DNA of 21,316 bases, taken from contig JAFDWA010000743.1 of NCBI GenBank assembly GCA_018268735.1, forward strand, positions 1-21,316. The letters are read 5' to 3'. Origin of the DNA: Actinomycetota bacterium. Its GTDB lineage: Bacteria > Actinomycetota > Acidimicrobiia > Acidimicrobiales > Microtrichaceae. This document shows positions 10,152-16,561 of the stretch, piece after piece; position 1 is the stretch's first letter; every line of letters begins with the position of its first letter. A model generated the notes under the pieces. That model worked only from the letters and a program-made list of their open reading frames with translations. It ran no database searches and was not told the origin of the DNA. The position numbers and the translations under genes were made by a program.

Positions 10152-11506
10152 CGCTGTGCCTCGCCGTCGACGACGACGGCCTCCCCACGGCAGATCGTGT
10201 GCCGGACCTTCCCTCGCACCGACATGCCCGCATAGGGCACGTTGCGACTGCGGGACGCTCCGCCTCCGTCGTCGATCCTCCAGCGCTGCAACGGGTCGAT
10301 CACGCAGAGGTTCGCCGCCGAACCGGTCACGATCGGCCCGCCGTGGTCGCGCATCCCGGCGATCGCTGCCGGCCGCCACGAGAGCCGGGCGATGACCTCG
10401 GCGTCGGTCATGCGCGGACCGACGTAGGACCCTGCCGCGCCATCGACGCCACCCCGTTCGGGCTCCTGTGGATCGATGTCGGCGCGGGAGCCGTCGACCA
10501 GGCGCGTCAGCGCCAGGGCCAGCGCGTACTCGAGGCCCAGCATCCCTGGCGGGGCGAGGTCGAAGGGGAGCTCCTTGTCCTCGACCGGATGCGGTGCGTG
10601 ATCCGTCGCGATCGCGTCGATCGTCCCGTCCGCGAGCCCGGCAGCGACCGCGTCGACGTCCGCTGCGCTGCGCAGCGGCGGGTGGACCTTGAACCGGGCG
10701 TCGTAGCCGGCGCAGCAGGCGTCGGTGAGGGTGAAGTGGTGCGGCGCCGCCTCGGCGGTGACGGGAAGGCCGGCGGACTTCGCTGCCGAGACCATCGCTA
10801 CCGACCCTGCGGTGGAGAGGTGCAGGAAGTGGGCGCGTGCGCCCGTGAGTCGGGCAAGGGCGATGTCGCGCATCACCATGAGCTCCTCGGCCTCGGCGGG
10901 TTGGCCGGCGAGGCCGAGCCGAGCGGACCACTCCCCTTCGTGCATGCACGTGCCCTCGCTGAGCGCAGCGACCTCGCAGTGCTGCGCGAGGGTGACGTCC
11001 AGTCCGGCGGCGTACTCGAAGGCCCGGCGCATCAGCCGGTCGTCCTGCACACCCGAGCCGTCGTCGGTGAACAGCCGCACCCCGAGCGCTGCCATCTCCG
11101 CCATCGGTGCGAGCTGCTCACCCGCTCGGCCGACGGTGATCGCCCCGGCGGCGTGGACGTCGCACACGCTCGACCTCCCGAGCTCGAGCACCTCCCGGAC
11201 GACTGCGGCGGAGTCCATCGCGGGCGTCGTATTCGGCATCGCCAGCACCGCCGTGTAGCCGCCGAGCGCCGCGGCTCGTGCACCGGTCGCGACGGTCTCC
11301 GCCTCCTCCCGGCCCGGCTCTCGGAGATGGGTGTGGAGGTCGACGAGACCCGGGACGAGCAGGCACCCCGACGCATCCAGGACGGTCGGCGCGTAGAGGT
11401 CCGGCCCCACCGCAGCCACGCGACCGCCCGAGACGACCACGTCAGCTCGTCGCTCACCGGTGGCGTCGAGCACCGATGCGCCCTTGATGACGATGTCGTC
11501 GGTCAT
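10148..11506 (-). CDS. pyrC: Dihydroorotase
   Basis: PyrC closes carbamoyl-aspartate to dihydroorotate. It is an amidohydrolase of 452 residues, slightly longer than the usual 420-440. Metal and substrate motifs are present: DLHTHLREPG at 56-65 (His58, His60), TDDG at 147-150, HCE with His176, HFLHLST with His229, EAAPHHFTLTD, and TDHAPH with Asp302. This fits the multi-residue metal-binding type found beside pyrB, not the short E. coli type. An Asp/Glu/Gly-rich insertion at about 338-363 accounts for the extra length. ATG 11506 overlaps the pyrB stop as ATGA, with GGAGG nine bases upstream. The open frame continues upstream inside pyrB, but the family N-terminus (IVIKGASVLD) supports this start. 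The stop overlaps the 22-codon frame before carA. Confidence 0.96.
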   Translation of the reverse strand: MTDDIVIKGASVLDATGERRADVVVSGGRVAAVGPDLYAPTVLDASGCLLVPGLVDLHTHLREPGREEAETVATGARAAALGGYTAVLAMPNTTPAMDSAAVVREVLELGRSSVCDVHAAGAITVGRAGEQLAPMAEMAALGVRLFTDDGSGVQDDRLMRRAFEYAAGLDVTLAQHCEVAALSEGTCMHEGEWSARLGLAGQPAEAEELMVMRDIALARLTGARAHFLHLSTAGSVAMVSAAKSAGLPVTAEAAPHHFTLTDACCAGYDARFKVHPPLRSAADVDAVAAGLADGTIDAIATDHAPHPVEDKELPFDLAPPGMLGLEYALALALTRLVDGSRADIDPQEPERGGVDGAAGSYVGPRMTDAEVIARLSWRPAAIAGMRDHGGPIVTGSAANLCVIDPLQRWRIDDGGGASRSRNVPYAGMSVRGKVRHTICRGEAVVVDGEAQR

Positions 11507-12465
11507 GCGATCTCGCCTCCGTCGGGAAGTGCCGCCCGGCCCGGGCCGAGGAGCAGGAACAGCACCGCCATGCGGACCGCGACGCCGTTCGCGACCTGCT
11601 CGGTGACGACCACACCGGGGCGGTCCACGACCTCGCCCGCGATCTCGACGCCGCGGTTCATCGGGCCGGGATGCATGATGAGCGCATCGGCGGGTAGCCG
11701 GTCCGCCCGCTCGGGCGTGAGGCCGAAGCACGCGGTGTACTCCCGCATCGACGGCACCAGCGCCTCGGTCATCCGCTCCCGCTGCATGCGCAGCAGGTAG
11801 CAGACATCCAACGTCGCGATCACGTCGTCGAGGTCGTGGGACACGGTGACGTCCCAGGGCCGCAGCGTCGGCGGCAGCAGCGTCGGAGGAGCGACGATCG
11901 TGACCATCGCACCGAGCGCGGTGAACGCCTCGATGTCCGAGCGGGCGACGCGTGAGTGCTTGACGTCACCGACGATGCCGATGTGCATCCCGTCGAGGCT
12001 CCCGCGGTGGCGCCGGATCGTGTAGCTGTCGAGCAAGGCCTGAGTGGGGTGCTGGTGCCAGCCGTCGCCGGCGTTGACCACGACGGCATCGGTCCACGAC
12101 GCGATCTGCGCCGGCACCCCAGCGCTGCGATGGCGGACCACCACGGCGTCGATCCCCATCGCCTCGATCGTCTCGATCGTGTCGCGGACGGACTCCCCCT
12201 TGTTCACCGACGAGGACGACACCGCGAAGCTCATCGTGTCGGCGGAGAGCCGCTTGGCGGCCGTGTCGAAGCTCAGCCGCGTTCGGGTCGAGTCCTCGTA
12301 GAACAGCGACACCACCGTGCGCCCTCGCAGCGCGGCGACCTTCGGGATCGACCGGGTGCTGACCTCGACCATCGTGTCGGTGACGTCCAGGATCTCCTCG
12401 ATGTCCGCCCTCGTCAGCTCGGCCATCGACAGCAGGTGGCGCCTGGCCCAGGTGCCCGTGGTCAT
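11503..12465 (-). CDS. pyrB: Aspartate carbamoyltransferase catalytic subunit
   Basis: PyrB condenses carbamoyl phosphate with aspartate, the first committed step of pyrimidine synthesis. The 320-residue protein has the carbamoyl-phosphate motif FYEDSTRTRLSF (STRT at 59-62), the conserved SSVNKGES loop with Lys89, and GDGWHQHPTQALLD (HPTQ at 139-142). Later it has GIVGDVKHSRVARS for the aspartate domain and MHPGPMNRGVEI. The length is standard and no regulatory subunit gene (pyrI) is nearby, as is usual in this lineage. ATG 12465 overlaps the pyrR stop as ATGA, and the gene ends in an ATGA overlap with pyrC, so pyrR-pyrB-pyrC are very likely translationally coupled. A weak purine-rich stretch precedes the start. 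Confidence 0.97.
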   Translation of the reverse strand: MTTGTWARRHLLSMAELTRADIEEILDVTDTMVEVSTRSIPKVAALRGRTVVSLFYEDSTRTRLSFDTAAKRLSADTMSFAVSSSSVNKGESVRDTIETIEAMGIDAVVVRHRSAGVPAQIASWTDAVVVNAGDGWHQHPTQALLDSYTIRRHRGSLDGMHIGIVGDVKHSRVARSDIEAFTALGAMVTIVAPPTLLPPTLRPWDVTVSHDLDDVIATLDVCYLLRMQRERMTEALVPSMREYTACFGLTPERADRLPADALIMHPGPMNRGVEIAGEVVDRPGVVVTEQVANGVAVRMAVLFLLLGPGRAALPDGGEIA

Positions 12466-13046
12466 CGCTTCTCGATCTCGCCGAGCTCGACGCCGAGCAT
12501 CGTCACGTCGACCAGCTCGTCGCGTCGCGTCGGCAGGTTCTTGCCGACGTAGTCGGGACGGATCGGCAGCTCTCGATGCCCGCGATCGATCATCACCGCG
12601 AGCTGCACCGCCCGAGGCCTGCCGTAGGTGTTGAGGGCCTCGAGCGCCGCTCGGATCGTGCGGCCGGTGAACAGCACGTCGTCGACGAGGATCACCGTCG
12701 TGGCGTCGAGGTCGACGGGGATGTCGGTGACCTCCTCGGGCAGCACGGGACGGATGCCGATGTCGTCGCGGTGCAGCGCCACGTCCAGCGTTCCGACGGG
12801 GACCGGAGGGTCGTCCTCGGCGAGCTCCTCGATGTCGCCGAGCGCGACCGAGAGTGCATGGGCGAGGTCCACGCCACCGGTCTGGAGGCCGATCACCACC
12901 AGGTCCTCGACGCCGTGGTTGCGCTCGAGGATCTCGTGGGCCATCCGACGGACCGCCCGGTGGATCCCCTCGGCGTCCATCACCCGTGATCGGGCAACGA
13001 AAACGCCCCCGTAGGGGCGCGTCAGGCGTCGCTCGCGTTCTGCCAC
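12462..13046 (-). CDS. pyrR: Bifunctional pyr operon RNA-binding regulator / uracil phosphoribosyltransferase
   Basis: PyrR senses UMP and binds pyr mRNA leaders to lower expression; many members also have uracil phosphoribosyltransferase activity. The 194-residue frame has the PRPP loop VILVDDVLFTGRTIRAA (about 118-134), AHEILERN, a GLQTGGVDLA segment, and the signature YGRPRAVQLAVMIDRGHRELPIRPDYVGKNLPT. I chose GTG 13046 because GGAAGGA lies seven bases upstream and the N-terminal strand of the fold (aligned with Bacillus KAVILDE) lies before the later ATG 12980. ATG 12980 has no SD. With this start, a terminator-like hairpin falls in codons 9-16. A PyrR-binding loop lies just upstream, so autoregulation is likely. 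The stop overlaps pyrB. Confidence 0.93.
   Translation of the reverse strand: MAERERRLTRPYGGVFVARSRVMDAEGIHRAVRRMAHEILERNHGVEDLVVIGLQTGGVDLAHALSVALGDIEELAEDDPPVPVGTLDVALHRDDIGIRPVLPEEVTDIPVDLDATTVILVDDVLFTGRTIRAALEALNTYGRPRAVQLAVMIDRGHRELPIRPDYVGKNLPTRRDELVDVTMLGVELGEIEKR
13000..13020 (-). terminator. Intrinsic terminator-like hairpin in the first codons of pyrR (putative attenuator)
   Basis: On the minus strand CGCCCC (13019-13014) pairs with GGGGCG (13009-13004) around the loop TACG, a UNCG-type tetraloop closed by C-G. It is followed by TTTT (13003-13000). This is a textbook compact intrinsic terminator. Its 5' part GCCCCTACGG (13018-13009) is an exact copy of the 3' arm of the upstream PyrR-binding hairpin (13073-13064), so the 5' arm of that hairpin could pair with either copy. 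If pyrR starts at GTG 13046, ribosomes would run through it. Confidence 0.7.
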
Positions 13047-13063
13047 CGGCAGGTCCTTCCAGT

Positions 13064-13094
13064 CCGTAGGGGCCTCACGGGACCCCCTTCACGG
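13064..13094 (-). promoter_or_regulatory. PyrR-binding RNA hairpin in the pyr operon leader
   Basis: The minus strand folds as CCGT (13094-13091) with ACGG (13067-13064), a purine bulge GAA on the 5' side, then GGGG with CCCC, topped by a loop region. The 14-base core GGTCCCGTGAGGCC (13084-13071) fits the known PyrR-binding consensus ARUCCNGNGAGGYU at every position except the first and last. Those two change together from A-U to G-C, keeping the pair. The hairpin begins a few bases after the predicted transcription start and ends three bases before the pyrR Shine-Dalgarno GGAAGGA (13060-13054). It should bind UMP-loaded PyrR. Confidence 0.85.
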
Positions 13095-13104
13095 TCAGAC
13101 CTGG

Positions 13105-13113
13105 ACCCTAGCA
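13105..13113 (-). promoter_or_regulatory. Extended -10 promoter element for the pyr operon
   Basis: TGCTAGGGT on the minus strand matches the extended -10 form TGnTAnnnT. No convincing -35 hexamer is seen at 16-18 bases upstream. Transcription would begin at about 13100-13095, right before the PyrR-binding hairpin, which makes the placement meaningful. The call rests on motif and position only. Confidence 0.5.
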
Positions 13114-13116
13114 GTT

Positions 13117-13138
13117 GCCGGGACCGGCGAATCCCGGC
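13117..13138. repeat. Perfect 7-bp inverted repeat upstream of the pyr -10 element
   Basis: GCCGGGA (13117-13123) and TCCCGGC (13132-13138) are exact inverted arms around 8 bases. The dyad covers the -35 zone of the proposed pyr promoter, so it could be an operator. It could also be an RNA hairpin ending nusB transcription, but no T-run follows on the minus strand. Confidence 0.55.
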
Positions 13139-13155
13139 AGGGCGCAGGACGCGAC

Positions 13156-13279
13156 CGGCCGGACGCAACGACGTTGTAGCCAGCCGGTCACCCGAGCGAC
13201 CGTGGACTACAAGTTCGGCCGGACGCAACGACGTTGTAGCCAGCCGGTCACCCGAGCGACCGTGGACTACAAGTTCGGC
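13156..13279. repeat. Exact 60-bp tandem duplication covering the nusB stop and its downstream region
   Basis: Bases 13156-13219 and 13216-13279 are identical, so a 60-bp unit is present twice plus four bases. The right-hand copy includes the last codons and TAG stop of nusB; the left-hand copy is non-coding. Each copy can fold: TTGTAG (13174-13179) pairs with CTACAA (13207-13212), with inner CCA/TGG and CGGTC/GACCG pairs, and likewise at 13234-13272. Each also holds the near-palindrome CAACGACGTTG (13166-13176, 13226-13236). No U-run follows. Perfect identity suggests a recent duplication. Confidence 0.95.
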
Positions 13280-13794
13280 GGCGGGGACCGGAGCTCAGCG
13301 GCCGCGACGGCCAACAGGCCGTTGACGAACCGGGACGAGTCGTCGGTGCCGTAGCGGGTCGCGAGCTCGACCGCCTCGGCGAGCACCACACCGGTCGGCA
13401 CGTCCGGGCGATGGGCCAGCTCGTAGCAGGCGACCCTGAGCACCTCCAGGTCCAGCGCCGGCATCCGCTCCACGGTCCAGCCCCGCGCCAGTCGGCCGAT
13501 GATCTCGTCGAGCTCGTCCTGGTGGTCCTCCACACCCCGGACCAGATCGACCGCGTACTCGTCGGGAGCCGCCACCTGATCTGCCACCGTCTCCGGCCCG
13601 CTGCGCGTCTTCATCCGACTCTCGTAGAGCAGGTGCACAGCCCGTTCCCGCGCTTCGCGGCGTCCGCCGGCCACCTGGGGCACGACGGGTGGCAGCACGA
13701 TCTCGCTGCTGAGGACGTGGGCGTCGGTCCCGACGCGATCGGTGATCTCGTCGGGCAGCGGGGTCGGGTCCGGCGTCGGGTGCGGTCCCATCAT
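13267..13794 (-). CDS. nusB: Transcription antitermination protein NusB
   Basis: NusB works with NusE (S10) on boxA RNA in rRNA antitermination. The 175-residue product has the core from about residue 43: GGRREARERAVHLLYE, then VRGVEDHQDELDEIIGRLARGWTVERMPALDLEVLRVACYEL. Next come DVPTGVVLAEAVELATRYGTDDSSRFVNGLLAV, the conserved C-terminal block. A Pro- and Asp-rich N-terminal extension of about 42 residues precedes the core and is probably flexible. ATG 13794 overlaps the efp stop as ATGA; a second ATG follows directly. If a later start were used, the nearest in-frame ATG or GTG would need to be weighed, but coupling to efp supports this one. The stop codon lies in the right copy of the 60-bp duplication. 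efp-nusB adjacency is conserved in actinobacteria. Confidence 0.94.
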   Translation of the reverse strand: MMGPHPTPDPTPLPDEITDRVGTDAHVLSSEIVLPPVVPQVAGGRREARERAVHLLYESRMKTRSGPETVADQVAAPDEYAVDLVRGVEDHQDELDEIIGRLARGWTVERMPALDLEVLRVACYELAHRPDVPTGVVLAEAVELATRYGTDDSSRFVNGLLAVAAAELRSPPPNL

Positions 13795-14354
13795 GCCCGG
13801 GAGATGAACTCGCCGCTGCGGGTGTCGACCTTGACCCTCTCGCCGGTCTCGATGAACAGCGGCACCTGCACGACCAGTCCCGTCTCGAGGGTGGCAGGCT
13901 TCTTCGCACCGGACACCCGATCGCCCTGGACGCCGGGTTCGGTCTCCGCGATGGTCAGCTCCACCGAGGCCGGCACCTCGACGCCGACGATCTCGTCGCC
14001 GTACATCTGCAGCAGGGCGGTCGAGGCATCGACGAGGTAGCTGGCGATGCCTCCGAGCGTCGCCGAGGGCACGTTCATCTGCTCGTAGGTCGCGTTGTCC
14101 ATGAACACGTAGTCGTCGCCGTCGCGGTAGAGCAGCTGCATCTCGCGCTTGTCGATGATCGCCCGCTCCATGCGCTCACCGGCACGGAAGGTCCGCTCGA
14201 CGACACCGCCGTTTCGGACGTTTCGCAACGTGGTGCGAACGAACGCGCCGCCCTTGCCGGGCTTCACGTGCTGGAACTCGACCAGGGCGAACAACCCGTC
14301 GTCGAGGTCGAGGGTCATCCCGTTCTTGAAGTCCGAGGTCGAGATCTGCGGCAT
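13791..14354 (-). CDS. efp: Translation elongation factor P
   Basis: EF-P binds between the P and E sites of the ribosome and relieves stalling at proline runs. The protein has 187 residues, standard length. Domain I carries the tip loop VKPGKGGAFVRT with Lys34 between PG and G, the position that is modified in some bacteria. Domain II has RDGDDYVFMDNATYEQ, and domain III ends with SAKKPATLETG-like and PLFIETGERVKVDTRSGEFISRA, the family signature. I chose ATG 14354 because the product then starts MPQISTSDFKNGM, as expected; the open frame upstream is chance. The SD is weak. It overlaps nusB downstream and lies 49 bases after the M24 peptidase. Confidence 0.97.
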   Translation of the reverse strand: MPQISTSDFKNGMTLDLDDGLFALVEFQHVKPGKGGAFVRTTLRNVRNGGVVERTFRAGERMERAIIDKREMQLLYRDGDDYVFMDNATYEQMNVPSATLGGIASYLVDASTALLQMYGDEIVGVEVPASVELTIAETEPGVQGDRVSGAKKPATLETGLVVQVPLFIETGERVKVDTRSGEFISRA

Positions 14355-14373
14355 GGCATCGGCCTGTCTGTTC

Positions 14374-14399
14374 GGCCCCGCCCGCGGCACCGGGCGGCC
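14374..14399. other. GC-rich hairpin between the M24 peptidase gene and efp
   Basis: CCGCCCG (14378-14384) and CGGGCGG (14391-14397) form a perfect 7-bp stem with a 6-base loop; two more G-C pairs are possible past a two-base bulge. On the minus strand no U-run follows. It may be a weak terminator or a structure in the efp leader, but in DNA this GC-rich it may also be chance. Confidence 0.35.
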
Positions 14400-14403
14400 G
14401 CGC

Positions 14404-15513
14404 TCAGGCGAGGATCGGATCCTTGGGAGCCAGCGTGAGGCGGTCACAACCACCTTCCACCACGAGGACCGTGTCCTCGATGCGGACGCCGCCGAGCCCG
14501 GAGAGGTACACCCCGGGTTCCACGGTCACGACCTGGTCGGCGTCCAAGGTAGCAGTGGAGCGGGCACCGACCCGCGGCTCCTCGTGGATGTCGAGTCCGA
14601 CGCCGTGCCCGGTGGAGTGCAGGAACGCCTCACCCCACCCGGCATCGTCGATCACCTGTCGGCACGCCTGGTCGACCACGGCGGCATCGACGCCCGCGTG
14701 CACGGCGCTGACGCCGGCGGCCTGGGCCTCGAGCACGACGTCGAGCATGCGCATCCGCTCCTCGCCGACCTCGCCGACCGCGACGGTCCGGGTCATGTCG
14801 GAGTGGTAGCCGTCGACCAGCGCCCCGAAGTCGATCACGACGAGGTCGCCCTCGACGATGACCCGGTCCGACGGCGTGTGGTGGGGCTTCGCGCCGTTCG
14901 GACCGGCGGCGACGATCGTCTCGAAGCTCACATCTGCAGCGCCGAGCGCCCGCATCTCCGCATCCAGAGCGGCAGCGAACGCGGATTCGGTCGGACGCTC
15001 CAGGAGCTGCGGGCGCACGTTTCCCAGCGCGGCGTCGGCGATCGCGCACGCCGCCCGGATGCGCGCCACCTCGCCGGCGTCCTTGAGGAGCCGCAGTCGC
15101 TCCACCGCCCCGTCGGCCGGGATCAGGTCGAGGTCGCCGACGAGCTCGCCGGCCCAGCGACGCTGCGCCGACCACGACACATGAGCGGCCTCCAGCGCGA
15201 TGCGGCGCGCCCCTGCAGCCGCTGCTGCCTCGGCGACGACGGCGTCGGGCTCCGCGGCGACGATGCGGATCTCCGCATCGACGCCGGCAGCGGCGAGCTC
15301 CTCCGCGCTTCGGTCCCGGTACCGGCCGTCGGTGACGAAGAGCGTTCCGCCGTGGGTGACGAGGAGCAGCGCAGCGGAACCGGTGAAGCCGGTCAGGTAG
15401 CGCACGTTGGTGAGGTGCGACACCACGAGCGCGTCGCAACCGAGGTCGTCGAAGGTCTCGACGAGGCGCACCAGGCGCGTCGCGACGTCCATCGGGGGCA
15501 GGTCGACGGTCAT
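14404..15513 (-). CDS. M24 family metallopeptidase (Xaa-Pro aminopeptidase/dipeptidase)
   Basis: This 369-residue protein has the pita-bread fold signature of aminopeptidase P and prolidase enzymes, which cut peptides next to proline using two metal ions. The N-terminal creatinase-like domain includes ALVVSHLTNVRYLTGFTGSAALLLV and VTDGRYRDRSAEE. The catalytic domain has all five metal ligands: Asp228 (VVIDFGA), Asp239 (GYHSDMTRT), His303 (HSTGHGVGLDIHE), Glu332 (VTVEPGVY) and Glu346 (GGVRIEDT). ATG 15513 lies 10 bases after aroB with a weak SD; Met8 is an alternative. The place next to efp is conserved in many bacteria. Symbols pepP, pepQ and ypdF are used for relatives, and sequence alone does not separate aminopeptidase from dipeptidase, so none is given. 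Confidence 0.93.
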   Translation of the reverse strand: MTVDLPPMDVATRLVRLVETFDDLGCDALVVSHLTNVRYLTGFTGSAALLLVTHGGTLFVTDGRYRDRSAEELAAAGVDAEIRIVAAEPDAVVAEAAAAAGARRIALEAAHVSWSAQRRWAGELVGDLDLIPADGAVERLRLLKDAGEVARIRAACAIADAALGNVRPQLLERPTESAFAAALDAEMRALGAADVSFETIVAAGPNGAKPHHTPSDRVIVEGDLVVIDFGALVDGYHSDMTRTVAVGEVGEERMRMLDVVLEAQAAGVSAVHAGVDAAVVDQACRQVIDDAGWGEAFLHSTGHGVGLDIHEEPRVGARSTATLDADQVVTVEPGVYLSGLGGVRIEDTVLVVEGGCDRLTLAPKDPILA

Positions 15514-15523
15514 GGCCGCCAGC

Positions 15524-16561
15524 CTAGGATCCGCGTGGCGCGTCGCCTCGCACACGTTCGAGCACCGCCCGGACCCGGGCCGCGGCGATGCCCTCGACGA
15601 CCTCGACGCCGGCGGGGCCGTCGAGCACGAACGTGAGCCCGTCGCCCAGCACCTTCTTGTCCCGGCCCATCGCTTCGACGAGCTCGTCGACGGACAGACC
15701 ATCGGGCACCTCGGTCGGGAGGTCGTAGGCGGCCACGACCCTGCGGTGCTCCGCCACCTCGGCGTCGTCGATGCGACCCAGGTCCCGTGCGAGCTCTGCC
15801 GCGAACACCAGCCCGATCGCGACCGCTTCTCCGTGGCGCAGGTCGTGACGACCCACGGTCTCGATCGCGTGTGCGAGGGTGTGGCCGTAGTTCAGCAGCG
15901 CCCGACGGCCCCCCTCACGCTCGTCGGATGCGACGACGTCGGCCTTGATGCGCACGCACGCGGCGACCCGCTCGGGCAGCGGCAGCTCGTCGAGTCGACC
16001 GCCCCCGAGCCAGTGGTACTTGGCGAGCTCGCCCAGTCCGCAGCGCCACTCGCGTGGTGGCAGCGTCGCGAGCACCTCCGTGTCGCAGAGCACGCCGAGC
16101 GGTTGCCAGTAGGTGCCGACGAGGTTCTTGCCCTCCGGAAGGTTCACTCCTGTCTTGCCGCCGATCGCCGCGTCGATCTGGCCGAGGAGCGTCGTTGCGA
16201 CGTGCACGACCGGGAGACCACGGTGGAACACCGAGGCGGCGAACCCGGCGACGTCGGTGACGAGTCCTCCCCCGACGCCCACGACGCAGTCCGCCCTGGT
16301 CAGGCCCCATCGCGAGAACGCCGAGCAGAGCTCCCCCACCGTGGCCAGGTCCTTGGCCTGCTCGCCGTCGCCGATGGTGAACACGCGGTGCTCCCGACCC
16401 GGGTCGACCTCGACGGGGAGGCCGGCCTGGGTGACGACCGCGACCCGTCGGCTCCCCGACGGGATGAGCGAGGCCAGCTCGTGGCGCACTCCATCGCCCA
16501 CGATCACCGGGTAGTCGCGATCTGCGCCCAGCGCCACGCTCAGCAGGATCGGACTGCTCAT
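15524..16561 (-). CDS. aroB: 3-dehydroquinate synthase
   Basis: AroB makes 3-dehydroquinate from DAHP using NAD and a divalent metal, the second step of the shikimate pathway. The 345-residue length is normal. Motifs include GDGEQAKDLATVGEL, the NAD loop VGVGGGLVTDVAGFAASVFHRG, PTTLLGQIDAAIGGKTGVN-like VATTLLGQIDAAIGGKTG, KNLVGTYWQP, and GLGELAKYHWL with metal ligand Glu178. LNYGHTLAHAIE carries His227, and LRHGEAVAIG carries His243. RDKK near the C-terminus is also conserved. ATG 16561 overlaps the aroK stop as ATGA, the common aroK-aroB coupling. The gene ends 10 bases before the M24 peptidase start. Confidence 0.97.
   Translation of the reverse strand: MSSPILLSVALGADRDYPVIVGDGVRHELASLIPSGSRRVAVVTQAGLPVEVDPGREHRVFTIGDGEQAKDLATVGELCSAFSRWGLTRADCVVGVGGGLVTDVAGFAASVFHRGLPVVHVATTLLGQIDAAIGGKTGVNLPEGKNLVGTYWQPLGVLCDTEVLATLPPREWRCGLGELAKYHWLGGGRLDELPLPERVAACVRIKADVVASDEREGGRRALLNYGHTLAHAIETVGRHDLRHGEAVAIGLVFAAELARDLGRIDDAEVAEHRRVVAAYDLPTEVPDGLSVDELVEAMGRDKKVLGDGLTFVLDGPAGVEVVEGIAAARVRAVLERVRGDAPRGS

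Noticed and set aside
13022..13228. A 68-codon minus-strand frame (TTG start) running from the 60-bp repeat into pyrR, as a possible leader peptide
   Set aside because: It starts upstream of the predicted transcription start, has a rare TTG start with no good SD, and overlaps pyrR in another frame.
13156..13279. CRISPR or transposon-end reading of the 60-bp duplication
   Set aside because: The copies are directly joined without spacers, there are only two, and no transposase, terminal inverted repeats or target-site duplication is nearby.
13115..13354. A plus-strand frame with a 20-residue repeat over the 60-bp duplication
   Set aside because: The repeat is in frame only because 60 is divisible by three. 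The frame runs antisense into the conserved C-terminus of nusB and has no SD or known motif.
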